Assembly: GCA_910586735.1 (NCBI GenBank) | Contig: CAJUJW010000078.1 | Location: forward strand, 1 to 10,734 | Direction of reading: 5' to 3' | DNA length: 10,734 nucleotides | Origin: an uncultured Oscillibacter sp. | GTDB lineage: Bacteria; Bacillota; Clostridia; Oscillospirales; Oscillospiraceae | In this document: positions 1 through 4,555 of the stretch, in pieces | Layout of the letters: the number at the start of each line of letters is the position of its first letter | Position numbering within the stretch: position 1 is the stretch's first letter | Program-made: the position numbers and the translations under genes | Notes under the pieces: generated by a model | The model's database searches: none | What the model saw: only the letters and a program-made list of their open reading frames with translations | Told to the model about the DNA's origin: nothing

Positions 1-55
1 AAGACAGCGGCCTCTCACGCCGTTAACATCGGTTCGAATCCGGTACGGGTCACCA
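1..55 (+). tRNA. tRNA-Glu (anticodon CTC), 5' end cut by window
   Basis: Only the part from the D-arm end onward is present. The anticodon stem pairs GCGGC with GCCGT around the seven-base loop CTCTCAC, giving anticodon CTC, which reads the glutamate codon GAG. The T arm has the standard TTCGAAT loop, and the acceptor 3' strand ends in ACGGGTC, A, then an encoded CCA. A 7-bp hairpin (58-64 with 69-75) follows without a T tract, so it is not a clear terminator. The next unit has its own promoter. Confidence 0.9.
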
Positions 56-78
56 CACTTTCTCAAGGGAGAAGGTAC

Positions 79-107
79 TTGACAAGTAAATAGAAGCGTC
101 ATATAAT
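79..107 (+). promoter_or_regulatory. Strong sigma-A promoter of the 5S rRNA unit
   Basis: TTGACA at 79-84 and TATAAT at 102-107 are both perfect consensus and are separated by exactly 17 bp. Transcription should start near 114. The first downstream gene is the 5S rRNA, so this appears to be a dedicated stable-RNA promoter rather than read-through from the upstream tRNA. Confidence 0.88.
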
Positions 108-113
108 GTGTTT

Positions 114-283
114 GTTGTCCGGGTCTTACCCGGTTGACATACGGCGCAGGTCCGAAGGTTTCTTTCCCTCGTACTTCCGAGGTAAACCAGCGAAGCGTTT
201 GCCGAGGAAAGCGAGGAGCAAGGGAGCGGGCGCAGTTTTCATCGAAGATGGAAACGGAGCCAAGCGGACTTTGCGACGAGCAA
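114..283 (+). other. Structured leader of the 5S rRNA transcript
   Basis: About 170 nt separate the predicted start of transcription from mature 5S. No convincing protein is encoded: the short open frame here has no ribosome binding site. Three hairpins are visible: 119-124 with 128-133 (CCGGGT/ACCCGG), 167-171 with 178-182 (CCTCG/CGAGG), and 235-243 with 247-255 (9 bp, GAA loop). It may be a processed leader or an antitermination region as in rRNA operons. I cannot match it to a named RNA family. Confidence 0.5.
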
Positions 284-398
<115 letters not shown>

Positions 399-400
399 AC

Positions 401-432
401 AAGACAGGCTGTTTCGACAGCCTGTCTTTTTT
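401..432 (+). terminator. Rho-independent terminator of the 5S unit
   Basis: A perfect 12-bp stem (401-412 with 417-428) closes on a TTCG tetraloop and runs into six T residues at 427-432. It starts three bases after 5S. The opposite strand lacks a comparable U tract, so it mainly stops the plus-strand transcript. Confidence 0.92.
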
Positions 433-446
433 GCGTATGGAGGCGC

Positions 447-824
447 TTACCAGCGCAGCTCACATTTTCCCGTGGCGTTTCTGAATTCCCAGCGCAGGTA
501 GTACCGGCTGCTTCCGTCCAATTCAATCTCTCCCGTGCTCCTGTCCTGGTTCAGCCGCAGCAACTCCTGTTTTTGGCGGTCCAGCAGAAGGACCTCGGCG
601 CTTCCCTTTGAGAGCCGGCAGTCGAGGGAAAACGCGTATACCCGGCTGTCCCGGAAGCGGCCCGCATGGCGCATCCAGCCGGTACAGGAATCCAGGGAAG
701 CGCGGTCGCTCTGTTTTCCGGGCTGGAATACGAATAGAACCGCGGTGACGCTCTCTGTCACAGCGAAGCCCTGCCGGTACAGCAGGTATATCAGGACCGC
801 AAGAGCGGCGAATAATATGACCAT
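447..824 (-). CDS. Small membrane-anchored protein of unknown function
   Basis: I do not recognise this 125-residue protein. Residues 1-17 are strongly hydrophobic and form an N-terminal anchor or uncleaved signal, so the rest is probably outside the membrane. The remainder is soluble and mixed in charge, with three cysteines (47, 69, 121) and a C-terminal stretch (about 98-125) that looks beta-rich. The gene is supported by a start with a good Shine-Dalgarno (GGGAGGGG, 6 nt spacing) and a promoter just upstream (872-877/849-854) giving a leader of about 18 nt. It converges on the 5S unit and lies downstream of the DUF554 gene on the same strand, separated from it by a terminator, so it is a one-gene unit. 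No lipobox is visible. Confidence 0.7.
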   Translation of the reverse strand: MVILFAALAVLIYLLYRQGFAVTESVTAVLFVFQPGKQSDRASLDSCTGWMRHAGRFRDSRVYAFSLDCRLSKGSAEVLLLDRQKQELLRLNQDRSTGEIELDGSSRYYLRWEFRNATGKCELRW

Positions 825-848
825 GGCGTACCCCTCCCTGTCCCCTTC

Positions 849-877
849 ATTCTACTACGGGGGGCGGAGGATTGCAA
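849..877 (-). promoter_or_regulatory. Promoter of the small membrane protein gene
   Basis: On the minus strand, TTGCAA (872-877) and TAGAAT (849-854) are spaced 17 bp apart, each 5/6 to the sigma-A consensus. The predicted start near 842 leaves about 18 nt before the ATG, which includes the ribosome binding site. Confidence 0.65.
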
Positions 878-891
878 GCTGTCCATTAAAG

Positions 892-928
892 AGCCGGGCC
901 CCTGTCCTTCCACAGGGGCCCGGCTTTT
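892..928 (-). terminator. Terminator downstream of the DUF554 gene
   Basis: A perfect 14-bp GC-rich stem pairs 892-905 with 912-925 across a six-base loop. On the minus strand it is followed by CTTTAAT, and on the plus strand by TTTT. It lies 12 bases past the DUF554 stop and just before the promoter of the next minus-strand gene, so it probably insulates the two. Confidence 0.75.
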
Positions 929-939
929 ATGGAACTGCC

Positions 940-1629
940 TCACATGAACATACACAGCAGGATCGGCAGGAAAATCGCCGGGACATAGTTCATGACTTTC
1001 AACTTTGTGATTCCCAGCAGATTCAAACTGATGCCGATGATGAGGATGGAGCCCACCACGGTCATCTCCGGCACCGTGTTGGCGTTCTGCTGGAGGAACG
1101 GCGCCACCAGGCTGGCGAGGCAAGCGACGCCGCCCTCGATGACCAGGACTGCCGCCGCCGACAGCATGACGCCGATGCCCAGGGAGGAGGCGAAGACAAT
1201 GGAGGAAACAAAGTCCAGGGTGGCCTTGGTGAACAACATCTCGTGGTTGCCCGTGAGGCCGTCGTTCAGCGCCCCCACAATGGTCATGGCCCCCACGCAG
1301 AAAACCAGAGAGGCCGTCACAAAGCCCTCCGCAATGGAGACGCCGCCCTTGCCGCGCTGAATACGCCGCTCCAGGCCCTCCGCGAAGCGGTTCAGGTGCC
1401 CGTCCAGGTCGCAGAGCTCCCCGATGACGGCTCCTATGGCCACGGAGATGATAGCGATCAGGGCGTTGCTTCCCCCCAGCATCCCCTCAATCCCCACCGC
1501 CAAGGTGCAGAGCCCCAGACCCTTCATCACCGTGTCCCGCAGCCGCTCCGGCAGAATGTTGCCCAGCAGCAGGCCAATCAGGGACCCGGCGATGACTGTG
1601 GCAGTGTTGACCAGCGTTCCGATCAGCAT
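940..1629 (-). CDS. DUF554 family integral membrane protein (YqgA/YdfK-like)
   Basis: This 229-residue protein is hydrophobic along most of its length, with about six to seven predicted membrane segments, and matches DUF554 in length and character. Recognisable family features are the N-terminal GTLVNTATVIAGSLIG segment, the CVGAMTIVGALNDGLTG motif at 111-127, and the C-terminal SLNLLGITKLKVMNYVPAIF stretch at 201-220. A polar loop with charged residues (about 76-97) separates the halves. The family is widespread in bacteria; transport is often suggested, but no substrate is established. The start has a moderate Shine-Dalgarno (AGAGGG, about 9 nt spacing) and a possible weak promoter (TTGCGT at 1670-1675, TAAAAA at 1648-1653, 16 bp apart). 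It sits between two terminators and so is probably monocistronic. Confidence 0.9.
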   Translation of the reverse strand: MLIGTLVNTATVIAGSLIGLLLGNILPERLRDTVMKGLGLCTLAVGIEGMLGGSNALIAIISVAIGAVIGELCDLDGHLNRFAEGLERRIQRGKGGVSIAEGFVTASLVFCVGAMTIVGALNDGLTGNHEMLFTKATLDFVSSIVFASSLGIGVMLSAAAVLVIEGGVACLASLVAPFLQQNANTVPEMTVVGSILIIGISLNLLGITKLKVMNYVPAIFLPILLCMFM

Positions 1630-1688
1630 AGATGTTGCCCTCTTTCTTTTTTATTTATTTAAAGTTCTAACGCAATATGTACTGAGAA

Positions 1689-1710
1689 GGGGCCGGCGTT
1701 TGCCGGCCCC
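1689..1710 (-). terminator. Terminator of the parvulin foldase gene
   Basis: GGGGCCGGC (1689-1697) pairs with GCCGGCCCC (1702-1710) around a four-base loop, 21 bases past the foldase stop codon. On the minus strand it is followed by TTCTCAGT, a weak U tract, so termination may be incomplete. Confidence 0.6.
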
Positions 1711-1730
1711 CCTTTGTGGTAAGTTGATGG

Positions 1731-3359
1731 TCAGCCAATCTGTTTCAGGCCGGATTCGTTCCGCTGGACGGGCGTGTTTTCAATGAGCCCGCTCTCCCAG
1801 GCGGTGAACTCCTCGTTCCGCAGGTTGGCGGCCACCTGGGTCTGCCAGCGGTTCAGGGGGTTCACGCCGGAGAAGTACATGACGTGAGCGCCGTACTGGG
1901 TGTCCACCACGGCGGTGTCGCCGGGCTGCCGGGAGGTGTCGAAGCACCAGTCGTTGAACTCAGCGACCATCTGGCCCTGGTAGACCTCGGTGTGCAATCC
2001 GCCGTCATACTTGGACCCGTCGGCGGACTCCTTCATAGCCAGGGCAGCGAAGGAATCCTCGGTGGCCTCGCCGGATGTCCACTGGGCCAGGAGCTCCTCG
2101 GCCTTGGCGTGGGCGTCGGCCTTCAGCTGGGCCTGCTCGTCCTCATAGCCCTCCTCGCCCTCGGCGATGGAGCCGGTTCCCAGGGAAACCAGGATGTGGC
2201 GGATGTCGATGGTGGGCTCCTCGTCCCGGAAGCGGTCGTGGAAGACCACCATATATTGGATGGTTCCCTCCGCCACGATTTCGGCGTCGCCGGGTTTCCG
2301 GGCGGTGTTGTACAGCCACTCGCTCATGACGCTTCCGGCGCTGTAGCTTCCTTTTTCATTCTGGTTATAGGTTCCCTCGTTTTCATCGGCCAGCTCTTCC
2401 AGGTCCCCGCCGGCCTTGTAGCCGTCCAGGACGGTGTTGGCGGCGGCCTTCGCGGCCTCCAGAGCCGCGGCGGATTCCTCCTCCGTGGGCTCCACGGTGT
2501 TCCCGTCGGCGTCGGTGGTGCTCTCCGCCGCGCCGGAGAAGGAGACCACCTCATAGGACACGTGGTCATAGGTGTTGGGGTCCGCCTTGTAGGCTTCCTC
2601 CAGCTCGCTTTCGGAGTAGGTCACGCTGTCCTGGTGGGCGTCGGCGTAGGCGCCGTAGCGGAGAACCCGCATGAGCTGCTCGCCGTAGACCTTCTCCGTG
2701 AGGCCCGCGCCGAAGTTGGCCTTCAGGTACTGGCTGACGGAGACGCCGCTGGCGGAGGCCACAGATTTCAGAGAGGCCATGTTGTCGTCATACTGGGCCT
2801 GGACCCCGGCGGGGTACTGGAAGCCCTCGGCGTCGGCGGCCTTGAGCGCGGCCTGGATGGCGGCCATGTTCTCCAGGGCGTCGTCCAGGAAGTAGTCGTG
2901 CCAGGTCATGCCCAGGGGCATCAGGGGATCCCGATCGGGATCGGCGGCGGCGGCCTCGGCGTCCTCGTCGCTCACCTCGGGCAGTTCAATGCCCAGCATG
3001 GCCGCGGCGGTGTCGCTGATGGCCTGGCTCCGCAGGGTAGCGTTGGTGTTCAGTCCCAGGTAGCTGGCGAAATAGGAATACTGGCTGAGGAAGTTGCGGT
3101 AGGAGGTTTGATAGTAGTAGTTGACCTCGGAGACGGTGTATTTCTCCCCGTCAATGGTAGCGGCCGTGGTCATCTTGGGGATGAAGTCGCTGCGCCAGAC
3201 GAAGGAGGCGATGACCGCCACCAGCACAGCCGCGGCGATGACGCCGTAGAGGAGGTTGGTCCGCTTTTCCTCCTTGCGCTGCCGGGCTTCCCGGGCGGTT
3301 TTGGGGTCGGTCTGGCCTGCGGCGGCCTGACGGTTTTGCTTTTCTCTCGATGCGCTCAT
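1731..3359 (-). CDS. Membrane-anchored parvulin-type peptidyl-prolyl isomerase (PrsA/SurA-like foldase)
   Basis: The 542-residue protein has a charged, Lys/Arg/Gln-rich cytoplasmic N terminus (1-34), one membrane segment (about 36-55) and a long extracytoplasmic region. Residues 60-250 resemble a SurA_N-type helical chaperone part. The second of two parvulin modules (about 384-497) is canonical: RHILVS at 387-392, a YDGGLH turn at 451-456, and GAHVMYF at 490-496, so the usual His pair (388, 492) is kept. It should catalyse prolyl cis-trans isomerisation and help fold exported proteins. Unlike PrsA it shows no lipobox cysteine and is anchored by the transmembrane helix. An earlier module (about 266-376) has the same layout without the histidines. 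The start codon has only a distant AGAGGA (12 nt), so initiation may be weak. A strong promoter lies about 75 nt upstream. Confidence 0.9.
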   Translation of the reverse strand: MSASREKQNRQAAAGQTDPKTAREARQRKEEKRTNLLYGVIAAAVLVAVIASFVWRSDFIPKMTTAATIDGEKYTVSEVNYYYQTSYRNFLSQYSYFASYLGLNTNATLRSQAISDTAAAMLGIELPEVSDEDAEAAAADPDRDPLMPLGMTWHDYFLDDALENMAAIQAALKAADAEGFQYPAGVQAQYDDNMASLKSVASASGVSVSQYLKANFGAGLTEKVYGEQLMRVLRYGAYADAHQDSVTYSESELEEAYKADPNTYDHVSYEVVSFSGAAESTTDADGNTVEPTEEESAAALEAAKAAANTVLDGYKAGGDLEELADENEGTYNQNEKGSYSAGSVMSEWLYNTARKPGDAEIVAEGTIQYMVVFHDRFRDEEPTIDIRHILVSLGTGSIAEGEEGYEDEQAQLKADAHAKAEELLAQWTSGEATEDSFAALAMKESADGSKYDGGLHTEVYQGQMVAEFNDWCFDTSRQPGDTAVVDTQYGAHVMYFSGVNPLNRWQTQVAANLRNEEFTAWESGLIENTPVQRNESGLKQIG

Positions 3360-3440
3360 TTGTGTTTCAGTCCTCTCAAGTTTTCAGTTACATTTTTTCG
3401 CCCCCGCCGTTGGGGAGGCTTGGATTTTACGCACTTGCCT

Positions 3441-3469
3441 ATTATAGCGGAAGAAGGGCGATTGTGCAA
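3441..3469 (-). promoter_or_regulatory. Promoter of the parvulin foldase gene
   Basis: On the minus strand, TTGCAC (3464-3469) and a perfect TATAAT (3441-3446) are spaced 17 bp. The start near 3434 gives a leader of about 75 nt before the ATG. Confidence 0.75.
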
Positions 3470-3567
3470 GCCTAAAATCCGTTTCCCGGGAAAGAATCCC
3501 GCAGAATTCACGGTTTTTTCATCAATTTTTCCGGCCGGTCCGCTAAAATACACCTTTATACAATAGC

Positions 3568-3602
3568 CCTTCCGGCTGAAAATATCCTGAAAGGCCGGAA
3601 GG
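3568..3602. repeat. Imperfect inverted repeat, possible weak terminator
   Basis: CCTTCCGGC (3568-3576) is complementary to GCCGGAAGG (3594-3602) across a 17-base A/T-rich loop. It lies between the foldase promoter and the palindromic element. There is no U tract on either side, so its role is unclear. Apart from this and the foldase promoter I see nothing else in 3360-3613. Confidence 0.45.
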
Positions 3603-3613
3603 AAGCCGGGGAA

Positions 3614-3745
3614 TGTCCTATCGCGCGTTTTATAACGGGACCACGAGGGGCCGCCGCCCTCGGCGGCCCCTCGAAACAAGGTCTGGGCCTTACAGCGGGC
3701 CGCCCAGGGGGCGGCCCCTACAAAATAAAATCTGCCGATAGGACA
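3614..3745. repeat. 132-bp palindromic intergenic element with inverted ends (MITE/REP-like)
   Basis: The element is bounded by the perfect 10-bp inverted pair TGTCCTATCG (3614-3623) and CGATAGGACA (3736-3745). Inside are two strong palindromes: 3644-3656 with 3661-3673 (13 bp, CCCT loop) and 3697-3705 with 3709-3717 (9 bp, AGG loop), the second followed by CCCTACAA. It encodes no protein. Short GC palindromes with this kind of edge are common between genes in this bacterial group, but that is from memory, not a search. No target duplication is obvious. It could also act as a transcription stop for the minus-strand RNA upstream. Confidence 0.6.
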
Positions 3746-3772
3746 CGCTCAGGAAGCCGCCAAATGGGCATA

Positions 3773-3975
3773 ATAGTACCCCGCGAGAGCCGTGTAGACC
3801 CCGTTATAACCTGCACCTTCTAGGACAGGTGGGTCGCCTCCAGCACGCTTTACCGCTTCCAACTTCCAGCCGCGAACGGCAGCCGGGAGGCCTGCGAACC
3901 ACGGGCTGATCCAGCATCCCTTATAACGAAATGTGGGTTAAAAAAAGATCTATCACGCACCCCGCAGGGTACTAT
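3773..3975 (-). ncRNA. ssrS: Candidate 6S RNA (RNA polymerase regulator)
   Basis: The segment folds as a long rod of nested helices. The ends pair over 13 bp (3963-3975 with 3773-3785), then 9 bp with one bulge (3947-3956 with 3792-3800), then 8 bp (3921-3928 with 3802-3809). A large open region follows, with a small hairpin on its 3' side (CACCT 3831-3827 with AGGTG 3818-3814) and then a distal arm (3894-3900 with 3832-3837). Closing stem, central bubble with a 3'-side hairpin, distal arm and a length near 200 nt are the architecture of 6S RNA, which binds sigma-A RNA polymerase by mimicking an open promoter. In the two outer helices one pair each is G-U on the minus strand but A-C on the plus strand, which fixes the strand. 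A possible -10 (CATAAT, 3991-3986) is present; I see no clear -35 or terminator. Family assignment is from structure, not a covariance search. Confidence 0.62.
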
Positions 3976-4007
3976 AACCGATTCTATTATGGGACGGTTC
4001 CGGGTTC

Positions 4008-4289
4008 TTATTCCTCGCCGTCAAATAAGGCTTCCATGAAGAGGTCGTACACGGCCTCCAGCTCCTCGTCGCTGTCCGGGGTGGAGAGGATGTCCTCGCC
4101 GTCCTCGTGGAGGACCTTCAGAATCACCAGCCCGGCGTCCGGGTCCTCCTCCTCTCCCTCGGTCTCGGCGGGGAAGAAAGCCTGGTAGAGCTGCCCGCTG
4201 TACTCCAGGGCGTCCACAAACTCCAGGACCAGCTCGTTTCCCTCCTCGTCGGTGACGGTCAGGAAGGTAGGGCCGAAATCTTCGCTCAT
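4008..4289 (-). CDS. DUF1292 family protein (YrzB-like)
   Basis: This is a 93-residue, strongly acidic, soluble protein with no membrane segment. The opening pattern FLTVTDEEGNELVLEFVDALEYSG (about 9-32) and the central Asp/Glu-rich loop followed by VILKVLHEDGEDIL (54-67) are typical of DUF1292, a small family common in Firmicutes and often placed near ruvX-type genes. Its function is unknown. The ATG is preceded by a near-perfect AAGGAGG with 7-8 nt spacing and a good promoter (4343-4348/4320-4325). The candidate 6S RNA begins about 33 nt downstream on the same strand without a visible terminator, so the two may share transcripts. The gene is divergent from the penicillin-binding protein. 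Confidence 0.9.
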   Translation of the reverse strand: MSEDFGPTFLTVTDEEGNELVLEFVDALEYSGQLYQAFFPAETEGEEEDPDAGLVILKVLHEDGEDILSTPDSDEELEAVYDLFMEALFDGEE

Positions 4290-4319
4290 GACGGGGCCTC
4301 CTTTTTTGGGTTCGTTTCT

Positions 4320-4348
4320 ATTTTACACGGAAACTTCTCCGATTGCAA
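4320..4348 (-). promoter_or_regulatory. Promoter of the DUF1292 gene
   Basis: On the minus strand, TTGCAA (4343-4348) and TAAAAT (4320-4325) are separated by 17 bp. The start lies near 4313, leaving a short leader with the AAGGAGG ribosome binding site. Confidence 0.7.
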
Positions 4349-4458
4349 GAGGTGAATTCGTGAAAAAGGTGAAAAGTTGACAGCGGGGGCTGAGGTTAGT
4401 CTGCCCAAAATCCATAAATCCATGTGATACGGGAACTTTTTTTCGGCGAAATGTGACA

Positions 4459-4487
4459 TTTTCAATGTTGACAAGGGGTGGTACAAT
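4459..4487 (+). promoter_or_regulatory. Likely promoter of the class A PBP gene
   Basis: TACAAT (4482-4487) is a good -10, with TTTTCA 17 bp upstream (4459-4464). A perfect TTGACA (4468-4473) also lies here but is only 8 bp from TACAAT and would need a poor -10 at 4491-4496, so the exact pairing is uncertain. The leader to the start codon would be about 60 nt. Confidence 0.5.
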
Positions 4488-4555
4488 AAAAAATAGGGAT
4501 TTCCTGAAATTTTTGGGAACCCCCGTCCCTTGAAGCAAAGGAGGTAATCGCTACT

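Noticed and set aside
58..75. Terminator after tRNA-Glu
   Set aside because: The 7-bp hairpin is not followed by a U tract.
134..139. Second TTGACA in the 5S leader
   Set aside because: No -10 element lies 16-18 bp downstream, and it follows a perfect promoter by about 50 bp.
535..1662. 375-codon plus-strand open frame
   Set aside because: It is antisense to both the small membrane protein and the DUF554 gene, crosses their terminator, and is rich in Gln/His/Arg with no family pattern.
1884..3566. Long plus-strand open frame rich in Gly, Val and Leu
   Set aside because: It lies antisense to the parvulin foldase, has low-complexity composition typical of the complement of GC-rich coding DNA, and has no ribosome binding site or family resemblance.
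3614..3745. CRISPR or IS remnant
   Set aside because: There are no evenly spaced direct repeats and no transposase fragment; only inverted ends and palindromes are present.
3773..3975. Plus-strand reading of the structured RNA (riboswitch or T-box)
   Set aside because: Two helices would carry A-C mismatches on this strand, no T-box or riboswitch core motifs are present, and no plus-strand gene follows closely.
4468..4487. TTGACA with TACAAT as the PBP promoter
   Set aside because: The spacing is only 8 bp, too short for sigma-A; the TTTTCA/TACAAT pair at 17 bp is preferred, with modest confidence.
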